A DNA stretch of 64,000 bases, taken from positions 2,489,001-2,553,000 of the forward strand of contig NZ_CP024848.1 in assembly GCF_003352005.1 (NCBI RefSeq), in the 5' to 3' direction. The translations under genes and the position numbers were made by a program. Positions 17,282-26,732 of the stretch are shown piece by piece (positions within the stretch are counted from its first letter, which is position 1; every line of letters begins with the position of its first letter). The DNA comes from Oceanobacillus zhaokaii (lineage in GTDB: Bacteria; Bacillota; Bacilli; Bacillales; Amphibacillaceae). A model generated the notes under the pieces. That model was not told the DNA's origin. It made no database searches and saw nothing but the letters and a program-made list of their open reading frames with translations.

Positions 17282-18397
17282 CTATTCTGTTACCTTATAG
17301 TATTCTACGTTCTCTAAACGGGGATTTGGTCTGAAACGACGACCTTCTTTCGCTTCCGGTGCTCCGTTGAAAATAACAAGATCCCCAGTAAAGCCAATAT
17401 TAAGATGGAGTAAGCTTCTCCCAACACCATACATATCAACTGGTACACCCTGATTTTCAAATTCTTTGATCCGATCATACGTAAAGCCACCCGTTACCAT
17501 AATCTTCACATGCTGATAGCCCTCTTCGTCCAATGCTTTTCTTAAGGCAAATAACAGTTCTGGATTCACACCCCTTGGATCAAATGTGCCCATTAAATGA
17601 TAATTTCTTAAGAAATATTTATCCACTAACGCTCGAGATGTATCAAGTCTTACCGATTTTAACTCATCACCGAATTCCCTTGCTACTTTTAATGAGTCCG
17701 TTACAACATCATTATTATAATCTACAAGTGCTGCCAGTTCATCATTCGGAAATGTTTCATGATATGCCTTTGTAGCTGCTACAACATCACCGCGGAACAT
17801 TTGAATCAATGCATGTGGCATTGTTCCCATACCTTCTTTGCCCCACCATTCATTCATCGCATTCGTTGCTTGTGCCTTTGAACCACCAATATAGGCTGCA
17901 TATCCGTCGCCAGCTTGTGTCGTATAATGATCATCACGATCGCCCATAAAGATGACTGGTTTATGTTCACCAGAAATTTGCGCGGCTTTTACCACATTGT
18001 ATACATTTGTTGCCACAGATGTTCTTCTTGCTAATATCCCATCAATAATTCCTTCTAAATATCCAAATTGCTGATATGCACCGGAAATGGTTAATACCGT
18101 TTCATACGGCGTAATCTTGTCACCATCCTTCAATGACTTAATTTCTAATGTTTCCGGTTTATCTGCAAATGTGTGAAGCAATGCAATTACTTCATCTGTA
18201 CCACATAATACGGCTTCTTCCTTTTGGAAAAATTGCATCGTTACATAATTGTTGGGGATTTTTTCCTCCGCGATTTTCTTTGTTTTTAAGAAATATACAG
18301 CTGAAAACCAGCCATCTTTAATTCTCTCATCAAATTTAAATGTTTTATTTGTTAATCGATCAAGTTTCCCTGCTAATTTTAAGTCGATTTCTTTCAT
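17282..18397 (-). CDS. Nicotinate phosphoribosyltransferase, short type
   Basis: 371 residues. It joins nicotinate to PRPP to make nicotinate mononucleotide (NAD salvage). The C-terminal barrel shows the family features: FMGDRDDHYTTQ, SVRLDTSR, IMVTGGFTYDRI, DMYGVGRSLL. It is shorter than the 480-490 residue PncB of B. subtilis and belongs to the shorter NAPRTase branch seen in several bacteria. It sits between murC and sftA; I do not recall it in this position in B. subtilis, so it is probably a lineage-specific insertion. The ATG is preceded by AAAGGAGAAGC. Confidence 0.88.
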   Translation of the reverse strand: MKEIDLKLAGKLDRLTNKTFKFDERIKDGWFSAVYFLKTKKIAEEKIPNNYVTMQFFQKEEAVLCGTDEVIALLHTFADKPETLEIKSLKDGDKITPYETVLTISGAYQQFGYLEGIIDGILARRTSVATNVYNVVKAAQISGEHKPVIFMGDRDDHYTTQAGDGYAAYIGGSKAQATNAMNEWWGKEGMGTMPHALIQMFRGDVVAATKAYHETFPNDELAALVDYNNDVVTDSLKVAREFGDELKSVRLDTSRALVDKYFLRNYHLMGTFDPRGVNPELLFALRKALDEEGYQHVKIMVTGGFTYDRIKEFENQGVPVDMYGVGRSLLHLNIGFTGDLVIFNGAPEAKEGRRFRPNPRLENVEYYKVTE

Positions 18398-18469
18398 CGT
18401 AAGCTTCTCCTTTGTATCGCATGTCTGATTCTATCATCATATAGACTTTTACAAGATTTTACAAATAGT

Positions 18470-20893
18470 TTACATCTCTTCTAATTGCGATGCTGTGACT
18501 AGGACATCTCTTGGTTTACTGCCATTTTGACCTGAGATTATGCCACGAGTTTCCAACGTATCAATTAAACGGGCAGCACGGTTATAGCCAATCTTGAAAT
18601 GACGTTGTAATAACGATGTACTCGCACTGTTTTGTCTTAGGATAAATTGAATTGCATCCTGTAAAAGCTCGTCCTCTTCCTCATCAATTGCAACTTGCTC
18701 AAGTAATTGCTCTTGCTCAAATAGATAATTCGGTTCTGCAAGTGTTCTAGCATAATTCGTTACACGCTCGATTTCCTCATCTGAAACAAAAGGTCCTTGT
18801 AATCTTACGGTTTTCCCTGCGCCGTTTTCTGCAAATAACATATCCCCTTTACCAAGCAGCTTCTCAGCACCACTGACATCAATAATCGTGCGTGAATCGA
18901 TTTGTGAGGAGACACTGAATGCAATCCTAGTCGGTATATTTGCTTTAATTAACCCTGTTATGACATCAACAGAAGGACGCTGAGTTGCTAATATTAAATG
19001 GATCCCACATGCTCTTGCTTTCTGTGCAATCCGACTAATCGAGTCTTCGACATCTTGCGGAGATGACATCATTAAATCTGCTAATTCATCAATGACGATA
19101 ACAATAAACGGCATTTTTTTGTCAGCGCGACCTTGTTGGATAACTTTTTTATTATAACGCTCAATGTCACGTACCCCTTCATGAACGAACCTTTCATAGC
19201 GATCTTCCATCTCATTAACAGCCCATTTTAAGCTCATTGTTGCAGCTTTTACATCTGTAATGACTGGGGATACTAAATGTGGTATGCCATTATATGGTGC
19301 AAGCTCAACCATTTTTGGATCAATTAGCAGGAATTTAACATCATCATAATTGGCTTTATAAATTAGACTTATCAGGATCGTATTGATGCATACACTTTTA
19401 CCAGATCCAGTCGCACCGGCGATTAAACCATGCGGCATTTTCTGGACATTCGTTACAGCTGGCTCTCCTTCAATACTTAATCCAAGCGCAATTGTGAGTG
19501 GCGATGTTTCTTTTTTAAATGCATCTGTTTCAAATATTTCTTGTAATCCAACCATTTGTGCCTTTGGATTCGGTATTTCAATTCCAACGGTATTCTTCCC
19601 TGGTATTGGTGCCTCAATTCGAATATCTCTAGCAGACATATTTAACTTTAAATCATCACTTAAGCTTTTTATCTTGCTCACTTTAACCCCAAGCTCTGGA
19701 TGGACTTCAAATCTTGTTACGGAGGGCCCTTGGGTTGCTTTCACAACTTTCGCCCGAACATTAAAATGTTCCAATGTTTGTTCAAGTAATGCTTGCTGAT
19801 TTTCCACCCAAACATAATTTTCATCACTCTTTGGAACTGGATCATTTAATAAATGATCTGGAATATAAGTTTCTTTTCTCTCAACTTGTTTTACTGCTTG
19901 ACCTGTATTTGCTGCGTGTTTGCTTATGCTTGACGCTGGTTTCATCGGCACAATATTGCTCGTTGCTGATCTTTGTTCGTTCTCCTGCATTACCACCTGA
20001 TGTATTTCCGGCGCTTCCTTTTGTAGCTCTGAAACCCGATTCTGTTCGTTTTCTGCATTTGCTAACCGTTTGCGTTTTTCAAATAAATTCTTTTTATCTC
20101 TTGGTGTCATGATGACATTAAATGGTGATTTATTCTCAACGCGTTGTTTTTGTACCGGCTCTATTTTTCTTACGTTCGATGGTGCTGGCTTCTTATCCTT
20201 TTTACGAATGATTTCATCCTGCTTGATTTCCTTATGTGCTTGATAATCCTTCTGATTGTTTTCACGAGATATTTGGCTTTCTTCCTTTTTAGCCTCGCCA
20301 ATTACTTGTTGTACTTCCTGCTTTGGTTCCTCTAAGGAGTTTACTTCAACATTGATACTGTCTTTTGCTTGTGGAACGATTACAGGTTTCATTTCGGTTG
20401 GTTTTTCTAATTTCTCTTCTACTGTACTTGCAATTTGACTCTCTTGCTCCGTTTTTTCTTCTTTTCGCATATATGCTGGCACATCTTCAATCTCTTTTCT
20501 CCTCTTTTGTAATCCGTAGATTGGCGATGGAACCTCTGATACTTGAAATGGTGTATTCGTCTTTTTATATACTTTATTACTTATTTTTTCAGGACTTTTA
20601 TTTTCCTTAATTACTTTTTCTTCTCTTTTCCTTTGATAATTAGGTGTTTCCTTTCTTAGGTGATTAGGCGTATCTTTCTTTCGATAGGCAGGTGTATTAT
20701 CCGTTTGTTTCTTCCCAACCCTCTCATCTGGGATTACAGGAAACCGAAAAGAAGATTTCTTAGGATATTGATAAGTTACCCTCGCCTTTACGTTTTGGGC
20801 TGCATTGTCGTGAGAGGTTTCTCTCTCAGTATGCTCTTCCTCTTCTTCTTCTCCGAATATACTTTTAAATTTATTTTTCCATTGTTTCCACAT
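18470..20893 (-). CDS. sftA: SftA, FtsK/SpoIIIE-family septal DNA translocase
   Basis: 807 residues. The N-terminal 350 or so are hydrophilic, low-complexity (Lys/Glu/Gln/Pro) and lack the membrane helices of SpoIIIE/FtsK, which is the mark of SftA. The motor domain has Walker A AGATGSGKS (about 492-500) and Walker B IVIDELADLMM (about 598). The C-terminal winged-helix gamma domain (about 740-800, LLQRHFKIGYNRAARLIDTLE) reads chromosome orientation sequences. SftA moves DNA away from the closing septum in growing cells. It is transcribed upstream of nicotinate phosphoribosyltransferase, with 72 bases between them. Confidence 0.94.
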   Translation of the reverse strand: MWKQWKNKFKSIFGEEEEEEHTERETSHDNAAQNVKARVTYQYPKKSSFRFPVIPDERVGKKQTDNTPAYRKKDTPNHLRKETPNYQRKREEKVIKENKSPEKISNKVYKKTNTPFQVSEVPSPIYGLQKRRKEIEDVPAYMRKEEKTEQESQIASTVEEKLEKPTEMKPVIVPQAKDSINVEVNSLEEPKQEVQQVIGEAKKEESQISRENNQKDYQAHKEIKQDEIIRKKDKKPAPSNVRKIEPVQKQRVENKSPFNVIMTPRDKKNLFEKRKRLANAENEQNRVSELQKEAPEIHQVVMQENEQRSATSNIVPMKPASSISKHAANTGQAVKQVERKETYIPDHLLNDPVPKSDENYVWVENQQALLEQTLEHFNVRAKVVKATQGPSVTRFEVHPELGVKVSKIKSLSDDLKLNMSARDIRIEAPIPGKNTVGIEIPNPKAQMVGLQEIFETDAFKKETSPLTIALGLSIEGEPAVTNVQKMPHGLIAGATGSGKSVCINTILISLIYKANYDDVKFLLIDPKMVELAPYNGIPHLVSPVITDVKAATMSLKWAVNEMEDRYERFVHEGVRDIERYNKKVIQQGRADKKMPFIVIVIDELADLMMSSPQDVEDSISRIAQKARACGIHLILATQRPSVDVITGLIKANIPTRIAFSVSSQIDSRTIIDVSGAEKLLGKGDMLFAENGAGKTVRLQGPFVSDEEIERVTNYARTLAEPNYLFEQEQLLEQVAIDEEEDELLQDAIQFILRQNSASTSLLQRHFKIGYNRAARLIDTLETRGIISGQNGSKPRDVLVTASQLEEM

Positions 20894-21070
20894 ATGTATT
20901 CACTCATTTCCATTTCCATAAAATCATTAATTTCTATTTTATCATTTTTTCCCGTTCCGTGTAGCCTATCTTTTCGAATAGACCAAGATGATATTTCACA
21001 TTATTTTACTTGGAGCCAATACTACTTAGAAACAAAGGCATTAAGAAACTAGTTATCCCTCCTTACTGAA

Positions 21071-21105
21071 AAAAACAACCCAAACTGTTAAGCTGGGTTG
21101 TTTGT
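21071..21105 (-). terminator. Terminator of ytpR
   Basis: Stem AAACAACCCA / TGGGTTGTTT, 11-nt loop, followed on the minus strand by seven T; it lies just after the ytpR stop and isolates ytpRQP from sftA. Confidence 0.85.
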
Positions 21106-21107
21106 TG

Positions 21108-21713
21108 TTAAAACTTAAATTCTTCACCAATGGTATAGGAATCATCAAGCACATAAATTCCCTTTTCTTTTGGTGCATTTGGTAAACCTAGTTCTTTTTG
21201 CGAACAAATCATACCGTTTGAAGGCATACCTCTAAGTTCTGATGGTTTTATTTGCAGACCGCTCGGCATTGTTGCACCAACCTTCGCAACCACAACTTTT
21301 TGATTTGCGTCCACATTTGGTGCGCCGCAAACGATTTGCAGTGGCTCTTCTTCACCAACATCTACTTGACAAACACTCAATTTATCGGCATTTTCATGTG
21401 GGCCTTTACTAAGTACATAACCAACAACAAATTTAGGGCTTAAATCAAATTCAAGTGCATCATCCAAGTTATTTTCTGTAAATAATGCCTTAAGTTGCGA
21501 AAGTAATTCTGTCGTTAAGCGAATTGTTCCGGTACCTTGAATTTCAAAATGGCTAGCTGCATTGAAAATATTATAACCAAGAATACTGCCATCTGTTGAC
21601 GAGATTTTTGTTATATCACCAAATGCTTCCTGTTTTATTTCGTATCGATCTCCATCTTTTAACGGAATAAGTAAAACATCACCGATTCCATTTGGATTGT
21701 AGAATACATCCAT
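21108..21713 (-). CDS. ytpR: YtpR, tRNA-binding-domain protein
   Basis: 201 residues. The C-terminal half (about 88-198) is an EMAP/Trbp111-type OB fold as at the N-terminus of Phe[53 protein letters not shown]. The N-terminal part is a DUF4479-type domain. It binds tRNA or other nucleic acid; the cell role is not established. It follows ytpQ by 14 bases, in the conserved ytpP-ytpQ-ytpR order. Confidence 0.92.
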   Translation of the reverse strand: MDVFYNPNGIGDVLLIPLKDGDRYEIKQEAFGDITKISSTDGSILGYNIFNAASHFEIQGTGTIRLTTELLSQLKALFTENNLDDALEFDLSPKFVVGYVLSKGPHENADKLSVCQVDVGEEEPLQIVCGAPNVDANQKVVVAKVGATMPSGLQIKPSELRGMPSNGMICSQKELGLPNAPKEKGIYVLDDSYTIGEEFKF

Positions 21714-21727
21714 TTAATTCATCCTTC

Positions 21728-22534
21728 CTAATCTTTTACTGGACGATTTTTAGCGAGAATAAAGATTGGCTCCAATTTTTTATTTTCATAGATAAGTGGC
21801 AGTGATGTAATTGGAATTCGTCCTTCTGCAAAAAACTTCATCGTCATTTGTGCTAATATATCATACCCTGTATTGTTCCTGATGTCAGCAAGAATCAATA
21901 CATCCTGGTGTGGTACTGCAACAACTAGGTCTCCATTAGTATTTGCTTTCATCTCTTCTAAAAATGCTTCATTCAAAATTCGACTTGCATCATAGCCGTC
22001 CTGTGTTGCGATGAAGTAAAAATCATTTTCCGCAACCGTATCTTTTTTTGACTCCGTTGATAATGAACGGACGTTGAAGCTGGCAATTTCATCGATTCTT
22101 TCTTGCTCCCAGCCTTCTTTTTCAAGCAATGCTTCATCAATCAATTGGTATGATTTACCTAAATCAAGGGCATAAAAAATACGCGTTTCCGCAGTATGAT
22201 CTTTCGTAATCAATTTCGTACCACGCTTCGTCTCTGTTGGAAATGAGGTGGAACGAATAACAGGAAAAATATGCTTCTCCATTCCTGCAAGATTATGCTC
22301 CTCATTCATAATTCTTAACGCTTCTGTTACATGATCTTCAAGTTCATCAAGTGCTGCTTCTCCACGCTCCTGAAACTTGCCTATGACACTTGGCAAGGAA
22401 ATTGTCATCCCCCGCTTCGATTCCCTCCACTCGATTCGAAGCGTGTCCTTGTCACGATTAAAAGAAATATTATAGGCATCATTGGCAAATCGCTTCTGCA
22501 GCCTATTTTTCATTTGAAAACTTGTCATTTTCAC
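21728..22534 (-). CDS. ytpQ: YtpQ, DUF1444 (UPF0354) protein
   Basis: 268 residues from GTG 22534, giving the family start (M)KMTSFQMKNRL; AAGGAGGG lies about 11 bases upstream. Family members start with the same K-M-T-S and have this length. The frame is open for 29 more codons upstream, but that part does not look like YtpQ. It is a cytoplasmic protein without membrane segments. Function unknown; always found with ytpP and ytpR. Confidence 0.88.
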   Translation of the reverse strand: MKMTSFQMKNRLQKRFANDAYNISFNRDKDTLRIEWRESKRGMTISLPSVIGKFQERGEAALDELEDHVTEALRIMNEEHNLAGMEKHIFPVIRSTSFPTETKRGTKLITKDHTAETRIFYALDLGKSYQLIDEALLEKEGWEQERIDEIASFNVRSLSTESKKDTVAENDFYFIATQDGYDASRILNEAFLEEMKANTNGDLVVAVPHQDVLILADIRNNTGYDILAQMTMKFFAEGRIPITSLPLIYENKKLEPIFILAKNRPVKD

Positions 22535-22637
22535 GATCTCGTTTCCCTCCTTTTCGAAAAACAGATCTGTATTTTTGAGCAGGCATACAAATATGACATT
22601 AGCTTGACTTGCTAATGTCATCCATCACTTCATCCCG

Positions 22638-22955
22638 TTAAGCAGATAATCCTTCAATAAAGCTTGTGATTTCTTCTTTAGTTTTACGGTCCTTGCTTAC
22701 AAATCTTCCCGCTTCTTTTCCATCTTTATAAGCTAAGAAGCTAGGAATTCCCATTATACCGTGCTCCTGACAGATCTCAATGAACTTATCCCGGTCTACA
22801 TGAACAAATGTATATTCTGGAAATGCCTTTTCAATTTCAGGAAGTTCTGGTTCAATATATCGACAGTCTCCACACCAGTCCGCAGAAAACATCATAATTA
22901 CATTTTCATTTTGTACTAATTCATTATATTGTTCAATTGATTCTAATTGTTTCAT
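22638..22955 (-). CDS. ytpP: YtpP, thioredoxin-like protein
   Basis: 105 residues with a thioredoxin fold and the redox motif WCGDC (FSADWCGDCRYIEPELP), and cis-Pro context GIMGIPSFLAYKDG. The active site is C-G-D-C rather than thioredoxin's C-G-P-C, which changes the redox potential and partners. It is the first gene of ytpP-ytpQ-ytpR. Confidence 0.92.
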   Translation of the reverse strand: MKQLESIEQYNELVQNENVIMMFSADWCGDCRYIEPELPEIEKAFPEYTFVHVDRDKFIEICQEHGIMGIPSFLAYKDGKEAGRFVSKDRKTKEEITSFIEGLSA

Positions 22956-23019
22956 TCTTAGTCAACTCCTTTTTTCATATAATAACTTTGTTTAAGCTGC
23001 GTTTCAATTGATATGCCTT

Positions 23020-23532
23020 TTACCGTTCTGTACTGATGAATTTAGCCATCTTCATCATTTCAAGTGCATCCTTATCTAGATTTCCCTTTGTTGTGTAGGT
23101 AGTTATTTTTACTCCACCAACACCAACCTGTAATTCATAGCCTTCTCCTTCATCCTCTAGGATACGAATATATCCGAAACTCTCTTCATCCTTGAATGAT
23201 TCCAGCGCTAACGCCTTTTCTGTTTGTGTTGAATGATAATTCAATTCACTCATACTGTCTTCATTGATATTATGAAACACGATAAAAGTTTGATCCCCAT
23301 CTTCTAAAATAAGATTTGTGGCATCACCACTCTGTACTTTTACGTTTGCCGGAAGATATAGTGCCTGTCCGTTCACTTCATCATTCGCTTCAATTGGAGA
23401 TTCATCTTCGAATGCTTGTTTTGCTGCTTCTTTCGCGTCCATAATAGCATTTTCCTCTGATTTCAAGCTGCAGCCACTTAGAACCAATATCATAAATAGA
23501 GCGAAAATAATGACTCGAATGTAACTATTCAT
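23020..23532 (-). CDS. Predicted lipoprotein of unknown function
   Basis: 170 residues from ATG 23532 (AAGGAGG eight bases upstream; the longer frame to 23646 has no such signal). The N-terminus MNSYIRVIIFALFMILVLSGCS is a lipoprotein signal with lipobox LSGC. The mature part is acidic and soluble (NGQALYLPANVKVQSGDATN; GYELQVGVGGVKITTYTTKG). I recognise no named family. It lies 65 bases upstream of ytpP on the same strand and may be transcribed with it. Confidence 0.8.
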   Translation of the reverse strand: MNSYIRVIIFALFMILVLSGCSLKSEENAIMDAKEAAKQAFEDESPIEANDEVNGQALYLPANVKVQSGDATNLILEDGDQTFIVFHNINEDSMSELNYHSTQTEKALALESFKDEESFGYIRILEDEGEGYELQVGVGGVKITTYTTKGNLDKDALEMMKMAKFISTER

Positions 23533-23693
23533 CAAGCTCGCCTCCTTATTTAGTGCTTTTATACCATTTAATATCTTACTAAAGATTTGTACCGATTTAA
23601 ACCCCTGATTTAGAAAGCATGTGCAAATCATTTGCAATTCTCTCATGATTAGATACGATTAGTTTAAATTGAAATAATTATGGAGGGGTAATT

Positions 23694-24134
23694 ATGGAAT
23701 TTATCGTGTATTTAGCAGGGCAAATTCATGACGATTGGCGAGAAAAATTAATTAAAAAGGTAGAAGAGAGAAATTTACCGTTTACCTTTGTTTCACCACA
23801 GACCAATCATGAGCGTTCAGATAATATAGGTGAGGATGTTTTAGGAAAACAGCCTTCTAATCTTTATAAGGATGCTGCAGCATCATCGATTAATAACTTT
23901 AGAACAGAAGTATTATTACAAAAAGCAGACATAGTCATAGCACTTTTTGGTGAGGAATATCGCCAATGGAACACAGCAATGGACGTGAGTACTGCAATTT
24001 CGATGAATAAACCTACTATTATTATCCGACCAGAATCCTTAATCCATCCATTGAAAGAGCTTTCCAGCAAAGCGAATGTTACTGTTGAAACCGTAGAACA
24101 AGCTCTCGATGTATTGGCGTATATTTTTGATTAA
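23694..24134 (+). CDS. ytoQ: YtoQ family protein
   Basis: 146 residues beginning MEFIVYLAGQIHDDWREKL, with VSPQTNHERSDNIGEDVLG, KADIVIALFGEEYRQWNTAMD and MNKPTIIIRPESLIHPLKEL. The fold resembles nucleoside 2-deoxyribosyltransferases, but the enzymatic role of YtoQ is unknown. GGAGGGG precedes the ATG. It is divergent from the lipoprotein gene. Confidence 0.88.
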   Translation: MEFIVYLAGQIHDDWREKLIKKVEERNLPFTFVSPQTNHERSDNIGEDVLGKQPSNLYKDAAASSINNFRTEVLLQKADIVIALFGEEYRQWNTAMDVSTAISMNKPTIIIRPESLIHPLKELSSKANVTVETVEQALDVLAYIFD

Positions 24135-24321
24135 ACTTGTTTACTAAAAGACGGCTGCTTTTCAGAAACTAAGATAATCATGAGTAGTTGATACAAGTGA
24201 CAATTGTGTCTTCCAATCTAGACATTCGTTTCAATTCACAAACGAGTTTTGAGTATGTTGCTACAATCAACGTAGATATTTAGTGTGTGTTTGTCATTCT
24301 ATTTTTCTAGATCTACTCTAT

Positions 24322-24475
24322 CCCCAGCGGAAGAAATACACGAAGACTCCTGCGGGAGGAAGGGCCTCGGCGAGTCTTCGAAGTGCGAAGCACAAGAAGG
24401 CTCGCCAGCCCCCCGCGGAAAGCGAAGTGTATTTCTGGAGCGACGGCCAAGGAAGCAAATATCATCCTAAGTTAT
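24322..24475 (+). repeat. Repeat family B, copy 1
   Basis: A GC-rich palindromic block: GCGGAAGAAATACACGAAGA at one end and GTGTATTTCTGGAGC at the other (GAAATACAC/GTGTATTTC pair). The same blocks, plus the flanking GCAAATATCATCCTAAGTTA, occur inverted at 40375-40485. Base composition is clearly more GC-rich than the surroundings. Short open frames across it are not genes. It lies between ytoQ and the DUF84 gene; the remaining part of that gap (24135-24321) shows nothing. Confidence 0.8.
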
Positions 24476-24523
24476 TTCGCAGTTTTTCTAGTTTTAACAA
24501 AAAGTTGTGAATCGAACTTGATT

Positions 24524-24566
24524 AAAAGAGCAGCAGGGATAAATTGTATCGCTGCTGCTTTTTATT
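24524..24566. terminator. Terminator after the DUF84 gene
   Basis: An AGCAGCAG / CTGCTGCT stem with flanking A and T runs on both sides. On the minus strand CTCTTTTAATC follows, just after the stop at 24562. Confidence 0.7.
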
Positions 24567-25062
24567 TCCAGTATTCCCATTGCCCACGAAGCAGCTTGAC
24601 GACATGTGCAAACATTTCTTTCCTAGAAACAAGATCATTTGTGAATATACCAATTGTTCCTTCGTGCGTACTAACTTCTTTCCTGTTTGCATAGTCATCC
24701 ATGATCTCCCCTAGTTCAAAACCATTCTTCAGCGATTCGACAAGTTCATTTGGCAAAGCAATTCGTGCACCACTTGCTGTAAAAATGCGCCAATCCTCTG
24801 CGACTAATGCTCCCCAATTACATAAATATAATGTATCACCAACAAACATCACGCCACCTTCTAAACCTATCCCAATTCCGTTTGTCGTGTATTTCCTGCA
24901 TTCCATTGCTCGATTAATTGCCCCTTGTTTCGTTTCCTCATCGGAAAATGGTTGTGCGGATACTTTTGATTTTGCTTCAATTGCATTCACTTGATCACTT
25001 TCAAATATTTCTGCAACTGCTTGAACTTTTGTAGGATTCTTTGAACCAATAATAATCTCCAT
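24562..25062 (-). CDS. DUF84 (YjjX-like) inosine/xanthosine triphosphatase
   Basis: 166 residues. MEIIIGSKNPTKVQAVAEIF is the signature start of the YjjX/DUF84 NTPase family, and GIGIGLEGGV and THEGTIGIFTNDLVSR are further conserved parts. These enzymes hydrolyse non-canonical purine nucleotides (ITP, XTP) and keep them out of DNA and RNA. The length fits (about 170). The neighbour upstream is ytoP on the same strand, 56 bases away. Confidence 0.88.
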   Translation of the reverse strand: MEIIIGSKNPTKVQAVAEIFESDQVNAIEAKSKVSAQPFSDEETKQGAINRAMECRKYTTNGIGIGLEGGVMFVGDTLYLCNWGALVAEDWRIFTASGARIALPNELVESLKNGFELGEIMDDYANRKEVSTHEGTIGIFTNDLVSRKEMFAHVVKLLRGQWEYWK

Positions 25063-25118
25063 CTATACAACTCCCTTAAAAATAGCCGCCACCATAATGG
25101 TGACAGCTAATCGTCATG

Positions 25119-26186
25119 TTAATTCGAATTCATAATGTGATTTACTGTATTTTGATCTGTTTCTTTCACTAATTTTACAAGTAATTCCTTTGCTGCAGCG
25201 TAATCATCGATGTGAATAATCGATGCAGCTGTATGAATATATCTTGAACAAATTCCAATTACAGCAGTAGGCACCCCTTCTCCACTTAGATGGATTTTTC
25301 CGCCGTCAGTACCACCTTGCGAAATAAAATATTGATAGGGAATGTTATTGGATTCAGCTGTATCAAGCACAAATTCTCGCATCCCTTTATGCGTAATCAT
25401 CGTCCGGTCAAAAATTCTTAGCAATGCACCTTTTCCTAACTGACCGAATGCCGTTTTGTCACCTGATGCGTCATTTGCAGGAGATGCATCGAGAACATAT
25501 GCAATATCTGGGTTAATCATATTTGTCGCTACTTGTGCCCCTCGCAATCCAACCTCTTCTTGTACCGTCGCACCAGAATATAATTTATTTGGAAGCTTTT
25601 CTCCTTGCAGTTCTTTTAATAACTCAATTGATAATCCGCAGCCATATCGGTTATCCCATGCCTTTGCAAGAATTTTATTACTGTTTGCCATCGGTTGGAA
25701 TGGTGTAACTGGTACGATTGAATCACCAGGTCGTACCCCAATTTTCTTTACATCTTCTCGATCATCTGCACCGATATCGATAAGCATATTCTTGATTTCC
25801 ATCGGTTTATTCCTCTGCGCATCTGTTAAAAGATGTGGCGGAATCGAACCAATTACACCAATCACTGGACCATTTGCTGTTATAATTTGCACTCGCTGTG
25901 CAAGTAATACTTGGCTCCACCAGCCACCTAAAGGTTGAAACCGAATCATACCATTTTCCGTTATTTGCGACACCATGAATCCAACTTCATCCATATGCCC
26001 AGCTACCATAACCTTTGGACCGTCGCCATGTTTCACACCAAAGACACCGCCAAGATTGTCTTGTATGACTTCATCTGCATATTTTTCTAATTCTTCTTTC
26101 ATATATGCCCGAACAAGATGTTCATTCCCCGATGCACCCGGTAGTTCTGTTAAATTTTTAAAAAGATCTAACGTCTCTTGGTTCAA
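25119..26186 (-). CDS. ytoP: YtoP, M42 family glutamyl aminopeptidase-like
   Basis: 355 residues, a co-catalytic di-metal aminopeptidase of family M42. Metal-site motifs are visible: [45 protein letters not shown] and [14 protein letters not shown]. The start is TTG, with GTGGAGGG six bases before it, which gives the family N-terminus [20 protein letters not shown]. It trims N-terminal residues of peptides in the cytoplasm. In B. subtilis it is next to ytzB, as here (divergent). Confidence 0.93.
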   Translation of the reverse strand: MNQETLDLFKNLTELPGASGNEHLVRAYMKEELEKYADEVIQDNLGGVFGVKHGDGPKVMVAGHMDEVGFMVSQITENGMIRFQPLGGWWSQVLLAQRVQIITANGPVIGVIGSIPPHLLTDAQRNKPMEIKNMLIDIGADDREDVKKIGVRPGDSIVPVTPFQPMANSNKILAKAWDNRYGCGLSIELLKELQGEKLPNKLYSGATVQEEVGLRGAQVATNMINPDIAYVLDASPANDASGDKTAFGQLGKGALLRIFDRTMITHKGMREFVLDTAESNNIPYQYFISQGGTDGGKIHLSGEGVPTAVIGICSRYIHTAASIIHIDDYAAAKELLVKLVKETDQNTVNHIMNSN

Positions 26187-26380
26187 TATAATCCCTCCAC
26201 TTTTTACTATGTAATGACCTCATTATACCGGAAAGCGATTTAGATTTTCCACTCCCTGCTTTAATTGGGAAAATTCCCCTACAGCATCATAACGTTTTCA
26301 TTTTCATATTTTATATTGTATACTATTTACTAATAGAAACGGCAAACATATTGATTATTATCTTAAAGTAGGTGAAGGAA

Positions 26381-26695
26381 ATGAAGAAAAGAGATATCTT
26401 TCTCGCATTCGGAATAGGTGCAGCTGTAGGTTTCTTGGCGAAGCAGCAAGTCGATCTTTATCAAAAAATTTCCCCAGAAAAAGCATTACATAATGCAAAG
26501 GAAGCATATAAGAAAAACGGACCAATCAGTGGCTCATGGATTTATATGAAACCAGAGGAAATTGAAAAAAATGGCCTTGTATTTAACGCATATCGTGGTG
26601 GGATTACGCGTAGTATCGACGGTAAAAATAAGCAATATGAATTTTATGTAGATTTAGAAACGGGTGGCATTATCGAATCCGTACAGACTGCTTAA
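26381..26695 (+). CDS. ytzB: YtzB, PepSY-domain small protein
   Basis: 104 residues from ATG 26381, with AGGTG six to seven bases upstream; the GTG at 26372 overlaps that signal. An N-terminal hydrophobic stretch (FLAFGIGAAVGFLAKQQVD) is followed by a PepSY-like part (ISPEKALHNAKEAYKKNGPI ... YEFYVDLETGGIIESV). B. subtilis YtzB has the same length. Function unknown; PepSY domains often inhibit peptidases, and a peptidase gene (ytoP) lies next door. Confidence 0.88.
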   Translation: MKKRDIFLAFGIGAAVGFLAKQQVDLYQKISPEKALHNAKEAYKKNGPISGSWIYMKPEEIEKNGLVFNAYRGGITRSIDGKNKQYEFYVDLETGGIIESVQTA

Positions 26696-26697
26696 TG

Positions 26698-26732
26698 AAA
26701 AAAGAATCGGCACATCGGCCGATCCTTTTTTA
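26698..26732. terminator. Bidirectional terminator, ytzB and ytnP
   Basis: Stem ATCGGC/GCCGAT with A6 before and T6 after, between the convergent ytzB and ytnP. Confidence 0.75.

Noticed and set aside
24283..24510. Two overlapping plus-strand frames of 61-75 codons
   Set aside because: They run across repeat family B; the same block elsewhere has no equivalent frame, so they are not genes.
25456..25938. Open frame of 160 codons on the plus strand
   Set aside because: Antisense to ytoP, a clear M42 peptidase gene; shadow frame.
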